Assembly (NCBI RefSeq): GCF_022867795.2
Contig: NZ_CP107006.1
Location: 5,332,001-5,396,000, forward strand
DNA: 64,000 nt
Direction: 5' to 3'
Origin: Chitinophaga horti
Lineage (GTDB): Bacteria > Bacteroidota > Bacteroidia > Chitinophagales > Chitinophagaceae
Positions 43,374-52,692 of the stretch are shown here, piece after piece. Under the pieces are notes generated by a model. The model saw only the letters and a program-made list of their open reading frames with translations, was not told the DNA's origin and made no database searches. A program made the translations under genes and the position numbers. Numbering within the stretch: the first letter of the stretch is position 1; every line of letters starts with the position of its first letter.

Positions 43374-45074
43374 AAGTGACTCCGCCGGGGACAAGGGCAA
43401 CGAAAAGTAAAAGCGACTGCCTTTGCCCTCGGTGCTTTCTACCCCTATTTTGCCGCCCTGCGCCTCGATGAACTCCCGCGCAATGGCCAGCCCCAACCCG
43501 CTGCCCTTTTGACTTTCCATACCCGGCACCTGGAAAAAACGCTCGAATATCTTTTGCTGGAACGCCACCGGTATACCCATCCCGTTGTCGGCCACGCTAA
43601 ACACAAGTGTGTTATCTACCGGCTGTAAGGCCAGTTGAATTACACCCTGCTGCGGCGAATACCGGATCGCGTTCGTGAGCAGGTTCACCAGCACCCAAGC
43701 CGCCTTCTCCGCATCAGCAGTAATTGCAGGCAGATGATCATCGGGCACATAATTGATCGTTACCTGCTGCTCATCCGCCTGCCGCTGCACTGCTGCCAGT
43801 GCGTAATCCACAATGCCAGCGGGTTTTACGGAACGGATCTGTAACTGGATGTTGCCACTTTCCACCCGGGAAAAATCCAGCAGGTCGCTCACCATTTTGA
43901 TCATACGGCGATTATCCTGCTTTAAACTATCCAGCAGCTCTCGCTGGTCGGTGGATAATGGGCCGGTGCGCTCGTCTTCTAACAAACGTAAACTGAAATC
44001 TGAAGCGGCCAAAGGCGTTTTTAACTCGTGGGAGATGGTGGCGATAAAATGAGTTTTCGCGATATCCTGTTCTTTAAAAGTAGTGATGTTCCGGAGGATG
44101 ATGACGTAGCCGATGCGCTGCCCGTCCTGCATAATATCCGCCATTTCACGGGTGAAAAAACTCTCTTTTCCATCTACCACGATCTTCAGGGGCACGTTGC
44201 TCGTTTCGGTAACGAGGTAACGCAGCAGATCGTTTCGCTGCGCGATTTCGCTGGCGGTGCGGCCAGGCAGCTCGCCCTCACCAAGGTTAAGAAGTTGCAA
44301 GGCTTGTTTGTTGGCGAACAACACGACATCGTTCACATCAAAACCGATGGTCGCATCTTTCAAACTGCTCACCACGGCTTCCGCACGTTGCTTCTCGAAC
44401 AGGATGCGCGCGAGGTTGCTATGTTCATATTCATCCAGCCGCTGCGCCATGATATTGAACGCGTTGGCCAGGTCGCCAAACTCGTCGCCGGATTTGAAAT
44501 GCAGGCGCTGGCTATATTGTTTATTGGCAATACCTTTAATGCCTTCAGTTAACTTTTGAATGGGATCGGCAATATAGCCGGGGAAATTGTATACGAACGT
44601 AATGCCCAGCAACAAGCACACGCCGCTGATAATGGCGATGTATACCAAGGCGGTTTCGGCCGTTTTACCGGCACGTTCGTTCTTCCGCACGATGGCCCGC
44701 ATGTTCAAATCCATCAGCTTGTCTATTTCCTGTCGAAGCGCTTTGGCGACAATAGGCGATAACTGCGGGGCGCCTGCTGCACTTTTGTAAAAAATGGAAA
44801 TGCTCATCGTGACCTGGGCCTCACCCGGCTCTGTTACGTTCTCCTGCTGTTTGGCCAGTGCTGTTTCGAAGCGCGTGGCGTTGGGCCAGTTGTTTAACGC
44901 CCATAACATCTCCCGGCTGTACTCCAGCGATTCGTAGTTATCCTCCAATACCATCCGGGCCTCGTTGTTCAGCCGCGTGAGGTAATAATAACCGACTACG
45001 CTGACCAGTATCAGCATAAAAAACAAAAACAGCACACCGGCCGTGATCTTCGATTTAAGCCCGGACTTACTCAT
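43362..45074 (-). CDS. Kdp-cluster sensor histidine kinase (HAMP-PAS-HisKA-HATPase)
   Basis: 570 residues. TM1 is at about 9-32, a periplasmic helical region at 35-140, TM2 at about 143-163, HAMP at 164-220, a PAS domain at about 225-335, HisKA with H349 (TISHELKTPLAA) and HATPase_c with DNGMGIP and GSGLGLAIA. It lacks the USP and KdpD domains. It overlaps the KdpD-N gene by 4 bases (ATGA), so both halves of a KdpD-like sensor come from adjacent genes rather than one. Its partner is likely the sigma54-type response regulator at the front of the cluster (54553). This split-KdpD arrangement occurs in Bacteroidota. Confidence 0.88.
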   Translation of the reverse strand: MSKSGLKSKITAGVLFLFFMLILVSVVGYYYLTRLNNEARMVLEDNYESLEYSREMLWALNNWPNATRFETALAKQQENVTEPGEAQVTMSISIFYKSAAGAPQLSPIVAKALRQEIDKLMDLNMRAIVRKNERAGKTAETALVYIAIISGVCLLLGITFVYNFPGYIADPIQKLTEGIKGIANKQYSQRLHFKSGDEFGDLANAFNIMAQRLDEYEHSNLARILFEKQRAEAVVSSLKDATIGFDVNDVVLFANKQALQLLNLGEGELPGRTASEIAQRNDLLRYLVTETSNVPLKIVVDGKESFFTREMADIMQDGQRIGYVIILRNITTFKEQDIAKTHFIATISHELKTPLAASDFSLRLLEDERTGPLSTDQRELLDSLKQDNRRMIKMVSDLLDFSRVESGNIQLQIRSVKPAGIVDYALAAVQRQADEQQVTINYVPDDHLPAITADAEKAAWVLVNLLTNAIRYSPQQGVIQLALQPVDNTLVFSVADNGMGIPVAFQQKIFERFFQVPGMESQKGSGLGLAIAREFIEAQGGKIGVESTEGKGSRFYFSLPLSPAESLLIS

Positions 45075-46159
45075 GACAGGATAACGATATCGGTTTCATT
45101 GGAAGATAAGGTTTTTAACAGCTGGTTGAAAATATTCGTACGCAATATAAGCCGGAACAGGCTGATATGCGGCTTACCGATACAAACAGTCGTAATATCC
45201 CGCTCCTTTACCGTACGAATGATCGCTTCGGCTATGTTGGCATCCTGCACCTGTATCACCTCCGCCCCCAGTTCTGTAGCCAGTTTCATGTTGTTGATCA
45301 GATGCCGCTGCAAGGCCAGGTTAATACGCCCTGTACTCTCTGCCGGTGTTTGCACGTATAACACACGCCAGTCGGCATGGTAGTACGCGGCCAGCCTGGC
45401 GGTTTTACGAATAACTTTACGGGCAATTTCATCGTTGGTGGAAATACAGGCCAGGAAACGTTCGTGGCGCATCTGCTGACCACGGGGCACTTCGGTTTCT
45501 ACCTTACGCTCTACCTGCGACGCCACTTCCTTCAGCGCCAGCTCCCGCAGCTGTAATATCTTTTCTGACTGAAAAAAGTTTTTCAGCGCCGTTTCGACTT
45601 TCGACGCTTCGTAAATCTTGCCTTCTTTTAAACGGGTGATGAGCTCATCGGCGGTTAGATCGATGTTCACCACTTCGTCTGCCATCTGCAACATTTTATC
45701 GGGCACGCGTTCGGTTACCTCTACGCCCGTAATGGCTTTCACATGGTGATTAATGCTTTCAATATGTTGAATATTGACTGCCGATATTACGTTGATGCCG
45801 GCCTTCAACAGCTCCACTACATCCTGCCAGCGCTTTTCGTGCCGGCTGCCGGGGATGTTGGTATGTGCCAGCTCATCTACGATCACCCAGTCCGGGGCAA
45901 GCAACAGCAGGGCGTTCAGGTCCATTTCCTCCAGCAGTTTGCCTTTATAAAACACCTGCCGCCGCGGCACCACGGGTATGCCGGCCAACAGGGCCTGTGT
46001 TTCCCGGCGGCCGTGCGTTTCCACGAAACCGACCTGGATGTTTACACCACTTCGCAGCAGGCCATGCGCCTCCTGCAACATCCGGTAGGTTTTGCCCACG
46101 CCGGCGCTCATGCCTATGTAAATTTTAAACTTACCCTGCGGGCGGTGTAAAACGTGCAT
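45071..46159 (-). CDS. kdpD: Short KdpD: K+ sensor domain plus Usp domain
   Basis: 362 residues from the ATG at 46157-46159; 19 more upstream codons are open but not KdpD-like. The KdpD domain (about 10-220) has Walker A GMSAGVGKT (16-24), the ETHGR motif, DELAHTN and GSRHEKRWQDV. A UspA-like domain (about 230-360, ERFLACISTND, DITTVCIGKPHISLFR) completes it. The four-helix membrane domain, HisKA and HATPase of full KdpD (about 900 aa) are absent; the histidine kinase is the separate next gene. In E. coli this region tunes kinase and phosphatase activity by ATP and c-di-AMP binding. It ends the line of kdp genes transcribed from 53864. Confidence 0.92.
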   Translation of the reverse strand: MHVLHRPQGKFKIYIGMSAGVGKTYRMLQEAHGLLRSGVNIQVGFVETHGRRETQALLAGIPVVPRRQVFYKGKLLEEMDLNALLLLAPDWVIVDELAHTNIPGSRHEKRWQDVVELLKAGINVISAVNIQHIESINHHVKAITGVEVTERVPDKMLQMADEVVNIDLTADELITRLKEGKIYEASKVETALKNFFQSEKILQLRELALKEVASQVERKVETEVPRGQQMRHERFLACISTNDEIARKVIRKTARLAAYYHADWRVLYVQTPAESTGRINLALQRHLINNMKLATELGAEVIQVQDANIAEAIIRTVKERDITTVCIGKPHISLFRLILRTNIFNQLLKTLSSNETDIVILS

Positions 46160-46219
46160 CTGATGTTGATTTAAAATGCAAATACCGGCCCCGTTCAACA
46201 CGAGGCCGGCAAGCAAAAA

Positions 46220-47542
46220 TTATAAGCGGAAGCTGGCCGCAACCGTTAGCCTGTTTTCCATTTTACGCAGGTCGGGACGCCAGTTGTTGGTCGGCGTATC
46301 TACCCAGCCATCAGGCGAAGTGGTACCGCCGCGACCAGCGAAATAAGGCACGTTTGCACCGCGATAGCCGTACTCCATCCTGAACGTTACGTGGTCGTTA
46401 GGCATTACGTCGAAGGTGGCGCAGAACTGGCCTATGTTCAGCTTTTGTTTCGGATCGGCTTCCATCGCATCGGTGTAGTCGTTAGGTGCTACGGGCGATG
46501 GAGAATAAGCCAGGTAAGCCGTGGGGTTGGTCATAATATCTCCCCGAAGTGTAAGCGCCAGCTTGTTTTTCGCAAACCAGAAACGGTTCGCCAGCGAGGT
46601 ACCTGCCATGTACTGATCCTTCGGTTTGGCTCCGTCACCATCCTGGAAACCGTAGTGGTTGTTCAGGCTCAAAGCCGCCTGGGAAATGAAGCCGCCGCCT
46701 GTCCTGTTTTTGAAGTAGCGGTACACAATGCTGTTATCGTGGTGAAAGCGCGAACGGGTGCTGTTGCGCGTATCTTTACCGGCGAGATAAAAGTTGGCTA
46801 CCAGCTGCAGGTTTTCATTCGGGCGGTAATAGGTGGAGCTACCAAAACCGATGCGCTGGTTCCAGCTGTTATAACTTTGCCAGCCATTTAACAACCATAC
46901 TTCGGTCCTCAGTTTTTTAGAGGGGAACATCTGAACACGCGCACCGGTAAAATAGAACGGCGTAAATTCACACACCGCACTACGCTGGTAGCTCCAGTTC
47001 TCGCCCAGCACAAAACTTTCCAGACCAATGTAGCTCATAAAAATACCCATCTCCACATTGATGCCGTACCACTTGTTAAAGTGATAACCCGCCGCTGCTT
47101 CGCGGATGTAGTTCAGGTTGTTGATGTTGGTGTTGCGACCATGGCCCACGGAGCCGTCCAGGTCCTGCACGATAGAGCCCATCTGCCCGTATTGCAGCCA
47201 GAGGCGGCCGATGATGTTTTTATAATTGGTTTCCAGCCCAACGCTTGCCATGTTGATCGTAAACTCGTTGCTGCGGCCGATGGACGATGATATCGTATGG
47301 GTATTGTCGATCGGCCGGTTAAAGTCGTAGTTGTAATAAGCGTCCATGTAAGCAACGCCCGTAAGGATCGTTTCGCCGTTTTTGTCTTTCAGCGTTAACG
47401 GAAAATCGGTTTGCCTGTTTTGACCGTTCACCCAGCTAAGGTCCATTCCCTCGAACGGAATTTTTGGTTTGATGGTGTCCTGCGCGGCGGCCGTTGTACA
47501 CATGGCAGCGATGATGGCTGCACTAATCATTACTCGTTTCAT
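46220..47542 (-). CDS. Outer-membrane beta-barrel porin in the kdp cluster
   Basis: 440 residues from the ATG at 47540-47542 (MKRVMISAA) with signal peptide 1-22 (TTAAAQ). Many amphipathic strands (VAYMDAYYNYDF, GRLWLQYGQMG, GIFMSYIGLESFV, YFTGARVQMF, NLQLVANFYLAGKD) and the C-terminal RLTVAASFRL with terminal Leu are typical of outer-membrane barrels; likely the OmpL/DUF-type 'outer membrane beta-barrel' family of Bacteroidota. It sits between kdpC and kdpD, which suggests a K+ passage role across the outer membrane, but this is inference. A 214-base palindrome-rich gap separates it from kdpC. Confidence 0.82.
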   Translation of the reverse strand: MKRVMISAAIIAAMCTTAAAQDTIKPKIPFEGMDLSWVNGQNRQTDFPLTLKDKNGETILTGVAYMDAYYNYDFNRPIDNTHTISSSIGRSNEFTINMASVGLETNYKNIIGRLWLQYGQMGSIVQDLDGSVGHGRNTNINNLNYIREAAAGYHFNKWYGINVEMGIFMSYIGLESFVLGENWSYQRSAVCEFTPFYFTGARVQMFPSKKLRTEVWLLNGWQSYNSWNQRIGFGSSTYYRPNENLQLVANFYLAGKDTRNSTRSRFHHDNSIVYRYFKNRTGGGFISQAALSLNNHYGFQDGDGAKPKDQYMAGTSLANRFWFAKNKLALTLRGDIMTNPTAYLAYSPSPVAPNDYTDAMEADPKQKLNIGQFCATFDVMPNDHVTFRMEYGYRGANVPYFAGRGGTTSPDGWVDTPTNNWRPDLRKMENRLTVAASFRL

Positions 47543-47587
47543 AAAACTATATAGGTCAGATAAAAAATTGTTTTGATGCTGATACGA

Positions 47588-47626
47588 TACCGGTGCGCTA
47601 TGCCATATGCGGCACAGCGCACGGTA
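47588..47626. repeat. Imperfect palindrome, kdpC-porin gap
   Basis: TACC/GGTA, GTGCGCT/AGCGCAC and TGCC/GGCA arms nested around ATATGC with one bulged G and one A/C mismatch. Lies 46 bases upstream of the porin ATG on the minus strand. Could be an operator or an mRNA hairpin. Confidence 0.6.
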
Positions 47627-47680
47627 CCTAAGGTTTTCCAGGATAGATGTTGTTGCACTTTCCAGGTCGGCGCCGGGAGC

Positions 47681-47710
47681 CATTGCCGCTCAGCATGCGA
47701 GGCGGCAATG
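47681..47710. repeat. Perfect 9-bp inverted repeat, kdpC-porin gap
   Basis: CATTGCCGC and GCGGCAATG separated by 12 bases, located 47 bases beyond the kdpC stop. A possible REP-like mRNA stabiliser that separates kdpC from the porin gene; no T run follows. Confidence 0.6.
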
Positions 47711-47756
47711 ACCACAGGGCGCAAAACAGGGTTCATGGATAGTAAATTATCAAACG

Positions 47757-48332
47757 CTATTTTGATATAGATGACAGGGCGTCCAGCGCGATATTCAGCT
47801 GCAGGATGTTGACGGTGGATGGGCCGAGCAGTCCGAGTAATGGTGCCTGCACATGCGACTCCACCAGCTTATTGATTCTTTCCTGCGGGATGCCGCGTAT
47901 TGTGGCAATGCGGGCTACCTGCACATAAACCGCTGCCGGCGACAGGTGCGGATCGAGACCACTGGCAGAAGCCGTCACCAGTTCCACCGGCACGTCGTCG
48001 CGCTTTACGCCCGGGTTATGTGCCAGGAAGGTGTCGATACGTTCCGCCACTACTTTGAGATAGTCGGCGTTACTGGCGCCTTTGTTAGAACCACCCGAAC
48101 CGGCCGCGTTATAATTCACTGCGGACGGACGGGAATAGAAGTATTTATCTTCCGTAAAACTTTGCCCCACATTCGCAAAGCCTACCACTTTACCGTTTAC
48201 GGCTACCGTTTCGCCATTGCCTCCGCCTTTGCTCATTTTACCTACCGCTGCGATCAGCAGGGGATACATGACCGCTAACAACACAATAAGTACAGCGGTG
48301 AGACGAACAGCGGGCATTAAGTATTTTTTCAT
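47757..48332 (-). CDS. kdpC: K+-transporting ATPase subunit KdpC
   Basis: 191 residues, normal length. One N-terminal membrane span (about 10-30, LTAVLIVLLAVMYPLLIAAVG). The periplasmic region carries the conserved GxxxS.. signatures: VGFANVGQSFTEDKYFYSRPSAVNYNAAGSGGSN and ASGLDPHLSPAAVYVQVARIA. The LLGPSTVNILQLNIAL motif ends the fold. KdpC bridges KdpA and KdpB and is required for high-affinity binding. Follows kdpB by 20 bases on the minus strand. Confidence 0.97.
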   Translation of the reverse strand: MKKYLMPAVRLTAVLIVLLAVMYPLLIAAVGKMSKGGGNGETVAVNGKVVGFANVGQSFTEDKYFYSRPSAVNYNAAGSGGSNKGASNADYLKVVAERIDTFLAHNPGVKRDDVPVELVTASASGLDPHLSPAAVYVQVARIATIRGIPQERINKLVESHVQAPLLGLLGPSTVNILQLNIALDALSSISK

Positions 48333-48352
48333 CCTGATAATGATTTAGAAAA

Positions 48353-50380
48353 TTAGAAGAACAGCGCCATCAACATATCAATCAGCTTGATGCCGATAAA
48401 TGGCGCTACGATACCACCGATACCATACACGAACAGGTTGCGGCGAAGCAGCGCACTGGCCCCGATCGGACGGTAAGCCACGCCTTTCAGCGCCAACGGT
48501 ATCAGTATGGGAATAATGATCGCGTTAAAGATCACGGCAGAAAGAATGGCCGACTCCGGACTATGAAGGTGCATCACATTCAATCCCTGCAAAGCGGGAA
48601 TAGAAGCGATGAACAACGCCGGCACGATCGCAAAGTATTTGGCCACGTCGTTAGCAATGGAGAACGTAGTGAGCGTGCCGCGCGTCATCAGCAACTGTTT
48701 GCCGATTTCTACGATCTCAATCAGTTTGGTGGGATCGTTGTCGAGGTCCACCATGTTACCGGCTTCTTTTGCGGCCTGTGTTCCACTGTTCATGGCCACG
48801 CCCACATCCGCCTGCGCCAGGGCCGGCGCATCGTTGGTACCGTCGCCCATCATGGCCACCAGGCGTCCTTCCTGCTGTTCCTGTTTGATGTAGCGCATTT
48901 TATCTTCCGGCTTTGCCTCTGCGATAAAATCGTCGACGCCGGCTTTAGCAGCGATGTATTGTGCGGTAAGCGGGTTGTCGCCGGTGACCATCACGGTTTT
49001 CACCCCCATCCTTCTTAAGCGTTCGAAACGCTCCTGGATGCCGGGTTTGATAATGTCCTGTAATTCAATCACCCCTTTCACCTCGCCGTTGAGCGCTACT
49101 ACCAGTGGAGTACCGCCGTCTTTTGAAATTTGCTCCACTCTCTCCTTTGTTTCTACAGGAAAGGAGTGGCCAGACTTTTCGGCCAGCTGGCGGATGGCGT
49201 CGTATGCGCCTTTGCGCACTTTAGTACCGTTAGGCAAGTCGATACCACTGCTGCGGGTTTCGGCGGTGAATTGTACCATCGTGGCATCTTTCACGCTCAG
49301 TTTATTCACGACCTCTTTACCTGCCAGTTCTACGATAGATTTACCTTCAGGCGTTTCGTCCGACAGGGAACTAAGTGCGCACAACTCTACGAACGCCTGT
49401 TGTGACAGTCCGTTCGTTGCGTAAAAATTGGTGGCTTTACGGTTACCGATGGTGATCGTACCTGTTTTGTCCAACAGCAGTACGTCCAGGTCGCCGGCGG
49501 TTTCTACGGCTTTACCGGATTTAGTGATCACGTTGGCGCGCAGTGCCCTGTCCATACCGGCAATACCGATAGCAGACAGCAAACCGCCGATGGTAGTGGG
49601 TATCAGGCAAACAAACAAAGAGATGAAGGCGGCAATGGTGATTGTTGTATTCGCATAATCCGCGAAGGGTTTCAGCGTTACACATACGATGATGAACACC
49701 AGTGTAAAGCTGGCCAGCAGGATCGTTAAAGCAATTTCATTCGGCGTTTTCTGGCGGCTGGCACCTTCTACGAGTGCGATCATTTTATCCAGGAAGGATT
49801 CACCGGCTTCGGTGCTTACACGTACTTTGATGCGATCGCTCAGTACTTTGGTACCGCCTACCACGCTGGATTTGTCGCCACCCGCTTCGCGGATCACCGG
49901 TGCGCTTTCGCCGGTGATGGCCGATTCATCTATGCTCGCGAGACCTTCTACAATCTCACCATCCGCAGGGATAATGTCGCCTGGTTCGCAGAGAAACACA
50001 TCTCCTTTTTTAAGTTGAGCGGAAGAAACGGTGGTAATACCATTTGCGGATACCAGTTTGGCCGGTGTTTCTTCACGGGTTTTGCGTAAGCTTTCTGCCT
50101 GCGCTTTACCGCGTGCTTCTGCGATCGCCTCTGCGAAGTTGGCGAACAGCACGGTGAGGAACAACACGATCAGCACAATGACGTTATAGGCGAGTGAGCC
50201 TTGGGAAGTATCGCCGGTGAATAGTGTGTAGGCCGTAACGACCAGCATTACCAGGGTTCCCAGCTCCACCATAAACATCACGGGGTTTTTGATCATGAGC
50301 CTTGGGTTCAGTTTCACGAAAGACTGCACCAGGCTTTCTTGCACCAGCGCTTTCGGAAATAATTTATTTTCATTTTTCAT
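48353..50380 (-). CDS. kdpB: K+-transporting ATPase subunit KdpB (P-type ATPase)
   Basis: 675 residues, normal length. P-type features: TGES at 157-160 in the A domain, phosphorylation site D304 in DKTGTIT, and the P-domain MVTGDNPLTA and MMGDGTNDAPALAQADVGVAM motifs. The core helices and the SPESAILSAVIFNAIIIP membrane segment near 620 are typical of KdpB. It hydrolyses ATP to drive K+ through KdpA. kdpA ends 12 bases upstream. No frame problem. Confidence 0.98.
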   Translation of the reverse strand: MKNENKLFPKALVQESLVQSFVKLNPRLMIKNPVMFMVELGTLVMLVVTAYTLFTGDTSQGSLAYNVIVLIVLFLTVLFANFAEAIAEARGKAQAESLRKTREETPAKLVSANGITTVSSAQLKKGDVFLCEPGDIIPADGEIVEGLASIDESAITGESAPVIREAGGDKSSVVGGTKVLSDRIKVRVSTEAGESFLDKMIALVEGASRQKTPNEIALTILLASFTLVFIIVCVTLKPFADYANTTITIAAFISLFVCLIPTTIGGLLSAIGIAGMDRALRANVITKSGKAVETAGDLDVLLLDKTGTITIGNRKATNFYATNGLSQQAFVELCALSSLSDETPEGKSIVELAGKEVVNKLSVKDATMVQFTAETRSSGIDLPNGTKVRKGAYDAIRQLAEKSGHSFPVETKERVEQISKDGGTPLVVALNGEVKGVIELQDIIKPGIQERFERLRRMGVKTVMVTGDNPLTAQYIAAKAGVDDFIAEAKPEDKMRYIKQEQQEGRLVAMMGDGTNDAPALAQADVGVAMNSGTQAAKEAGNMVDLDNDPTKLIEIVEIGKQLLMTRGTLTTFSIANDVAKYFAIVPALFIASIPALQGLNVMHLHSPESAILSAVIFNAIIIPILIPLALKGVAYRPIGASALLRRNLFVYGIGGIVAPFIGIKLIDMLMALFF

Positions 50381-50391
50381 GATTGCCTCAG

Positions 50392-52107
50392 TTATAACAT
50401 TGAGAAATATTCGGCCAGCGGACCTAACGTAAGCGCAGGGAAGAAGGCCAGGGCGGCAGTGATCACGATCACGGCGAACGTCATCATACCAAAAGTGGCA
50501 GTGTCTGTACGCAGCGTACCAGCCGATTCGGGCACGTACCTTTTCTGTGCGAGTATGCCTGCAATCGCCACCGGACCAATGATCGGCAGGAAGCGGGAAA
50601 CGATCAGCACTATACCCGTCGTCACGTTCCAGAACACGTTATTATCTGTTAACCCTTCGAAGCCGGAACCATTGTTCGCGCTCGCGGAAGTGTACTCGTA
50701 CAACATTTCGGAGAAGCCGTGATAGCCGGGATTATTCAGCCAGCTGCCCGGCTGCGTAGCCCAGCCGGCCCCCACTCCGTGCGATAATACATAAGAGGAG
50801 AGGGCGGTGCCCACCAGTATGAGGAAAGGGTGTAACAGTGCGATGATCGCTGCAATCTTTACTTCGCGTGCCTCTATCTTATGCCCCATAAATTCAGGCG
50901 TACGACCGACCATTAGTCCGGCAATGAATACCGCGATAATGATAAAGACGAAGTAGTTGAGAATACCGACACCGCATCCACCGTAAAAAGCATTCGTCAT
51001 CATCGACAACATTTGCAGCATGCCCGAAACAGGCATCGTGCTATCGTGCCAACCATTTACAGAACCGGTAGAAATAACCGTCGTGATGATACTCCAATAC
51101 CCCGTAGCGGCCGGACCAAACCGCACTTCTTTACCTTCCATGGCGCCGGTGGCCTGGCTGATGCCCATTTTCGCAATGGCCGGATTACCGCCGACTTCCG
51201 ATATAACCGTAGGTATCAAAAGACAGAGAAACCCGATCGTCATCACCCCGAAAATGATCCAGGAGAGTTTACGGCGTTGTATAAAAAACCCGAAAGCGAA
51301 AATCATGGCGATGGGTATGATCGACTGCGCAAGCATCTCCACAATATTGGTGAAGTAGCTTGGGTTCTCCAGCGGATGCGCGGAGTTGGCCGCATACCAG
51401 CCCCCACCGTTCGTTCCCAGGTGTTTGATCGCCACAAAAGCGGCTACCGGTCCGCGTGACACATTCACCGTATCGCCCTGCAGCGACACATACTGCCCTT
51501 TACCATCCAGGCCGGAAGGCATACCGTTGAAAGCAAATACAATGGCCAGCAGGATGGAGATCGGCAATAATATGCGCGTGATCGATTTAACGAAATACTG
51601 CCAGAAGTTGCCCAGCTGCGTGGTCGTCTTTTCTTTCAATGCTTTAAACACCACAACCACGGCGGCCATGCCTGTGGCGGCACTCACGAACTGGAGAAAC
51701 GCGAGTACAAAAATTTGTGTGAGATAAGTAACCCCCGTTTCGCCGGAGTAGTGCTGCAGGTTACAGTTCACCATAAAACTGATGGCGGTATTAAAGGCCA
51801 GATCTGGCGTTTGTGCCGGGTTACCGTCTGGATTGAGCGGTAATTTGTCCTGGAACATCAACATAAAAAAGGCATACACAAACCAAACGAAGTTAATGGT
51901 GAGCAGGGCTTTTAAATGCTGCTTCCAGTTCATTTCCTCGTTGGGATTAATACCCGCGAGTCTGTAAATCCCCTTTTCGAGCGGCGTTAAAAAGTCGGTC
52001 AGCGTGCGTTGCCCGAGATACACCTTTGCGATGTATTTACCGAGCGGTATGGCAATGATCACCGAAAGGAGGAAGGTGACGATAATGCCTGTTATTTCTG
52101 TATTCAT
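50392..52107 (-). CDS. kdpA: K+-transporting ATPase subunit KdpA
   Basis: 571 residues with about ten membrane spans. Selectivity filter regions are visible: FMVNCNLQHYSGE (P1), HLGTNGGGWYAANSAHP (P2, filter GTNGGG), a third near SMMTNAFYGGCGVGIL, and SANNGSGFEGLTDN (P4). The N-terminal LSVIIAIPLGKYIAKVYLG span fits. KdpA forms the channel-like subunit of the high-affinity K+ pump, derived from the SKT superfamily. Start 13 bases before the stop of kdpF upstream. Confidence 0.97.
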   Translation of the reverse strand: MNTEITGIIVTFLLSVIIAIPLGKYIAKVYLGQRTLTDFLTPLEKGIYRLAGINPNEEMNWKQHLKALLTINFVWFVYAFFMLMFQDKLPLNPDGNPAQTPDLAFNTAISFMVNCNLQHYSGETGVTYLTQIFVLAFLQFVSAATGMAAVVVVFKALKEKTTTQLGNFWQYFVKSITRILLPISILLAIVFAFNGMPSGLDGKGQYVSLQGDTVNVSRGPVAAFVAIKHLGTNGGGWYAANSAHPLENPSYFTNIVEMLAQSIIPIAMIFAFGFFIQRRKLSWIIFGVMTIGFLCLLIPTVISEVGGNPAIAKMGISQATGAMEGKEVRFGPAATGYWSIITTVISTGSVNGWHDSTMPVSGMLQMLSMMTNAFYGGCGVGILNYFVFIIIAVFIAGLMVGRTPEFMGHKIEAREVKIAAIIALLHPFLILVGTALSSYVLSHGVGAGWATQPGSWLNNPGYHGFSEMLYEYTSASANNGSGFEGLTDNNVFWNVTTGIVLIVSRFLPIIGPVAIAGILAQKRYVPESAGTLRTDTATFGMMTFAVIVITAALAFFPALTLGPLAEYFSML

Positions 52108-52119
52108 GATAGTTGGCGT

Positions 52120-52200
52120 TTAGAAATTTTCCGGCTTTAACAGCACATACAGCATGTAGCCAAAAACCAGGATCGAGAGGATAAATAATGCGGTCATCAT
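52120..52200 (-). CDS. kdpF: KdpF small stabilising subunit
   Basis: 26 residues (ATG ATG start at 52198-52200): MMTALFILSI, then LVFGYMLYVLLKPENF. Single membrane span followed by the KPE(N/K)F ending typical of KdpF. It lies 12 bases before kdpA on the same strand. KdpF stabilises the KdpABC complex lipid-like within the membrane. Too short for standard gene finders. Confidence 0.88.
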   Translation of the reverse strand: MMTALFILSILVFGYMLYVLLKPENF

Positions 52201-52205
52201 GGCTT

Positions 52206-52289
52206 TTAAATTTTTTCGAAGTAATCCACTGTTCTGAAAAAGATCACGAAGCAGGCGGCGCCCGCCACCAGGAGAAGGATCGTTAGCAT
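52206..52289 (-). CDS. 27-residue membrane peptide next to KdpF
   Basis: Start ATG at 52287-52289, stop five bases before the kdpF ATG. Protein MLTILLLVAGAACFVIFF then RTVDYFEKI: one membrane helix and a charged, aromatic C-terminal tail. The (F)F(R/K)xVDYFEKI ending resembles small proteins I recall beside kdpF in other Bacteroidota, but I cannot name a family. Its place as the gene before kdpF and its size suggest a second stabilising or regulatory micro-subunit of the Kdp pump. Confidence 0.6.
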   Translation of the reverse strand: MLTILLLVAGAACFVIFFRTVDYFEKI

Positions 52290-52293
52290 AGTT

Positions 52294-52620
52294 TTATATT
52301 TGATGATGTTGGATGCGCACCTGTTGTAGCGGCAGTGGCAGTAACTCGTTCAGCTTTTGCTGATGTGTGTCTACCAGCGGAGAAAGGCCGTAGATGTACA
52401 CGTTTTCGATTGCATTCTTCAACAGGTTGCTACCGTTGCGGTACAGCACACCCGCTATGCGGAAGCACCTGCCGGCTTCCTGCAACTGCCCCTTTTGCAC
52501 TAGTGTGCTGGTATATTCCATAAAAGCATGTATCACTTTGGATACGCTGTTGCCGCGGGCTGCTGTGAATGCAGGCAGCTGCTGGTGAATAAGTTCCGGG
52601 ATACGTTCGTCGGGTATCAT
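52294..52620 (-). CDS. Small helical protein, paralog of the gene at 53347
   Basis: 108 residues from the ATG at 52618-52620 (17 extra open codons upstream are unlikely). Shares with 53347-53703 the block around EAGRCFRIAGVLYRNGSNLLKNAIEN (other copy LAGRCLQLAGRLYERGNEKVKYAIEQ), and the same ending with LPxxLxRxxxHQ. It may belong to the family annotated as DUF7674 in Chitinophaga, but this is uncertain. It lies 4 bases before the 27-residue ORF. No transmembrane helix. The pair flanks a GNAT gene and all precede kdpF, so a regulatory role in K+ homeostasis is a guess. Confidence 0.6.
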   Translation of the reverse strand: MIPDERIPELIHQQLPAFTAARGNSVSKVIHAFMEYTSTLVQKGQLQEAGRCFRIAGVLYRNGSNLLKNAIENVYIYGLSPLVDTHQQKLNELLPLPLQQVRIQHHQI

Positions 52621-52692
52621 GTTGTTTTGATTTATGCTGGATAAGCCAGCCAAGTGCCAATGTGCCAACAAACAGCACTAAGTTTCTGGCTA

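Noticed and set aside
47543..47683. N-terminal extension of the kdp-cluster barrel protein
   Set aside because: It would place 47 residues before a clear signal peptide and read through two palindromes.
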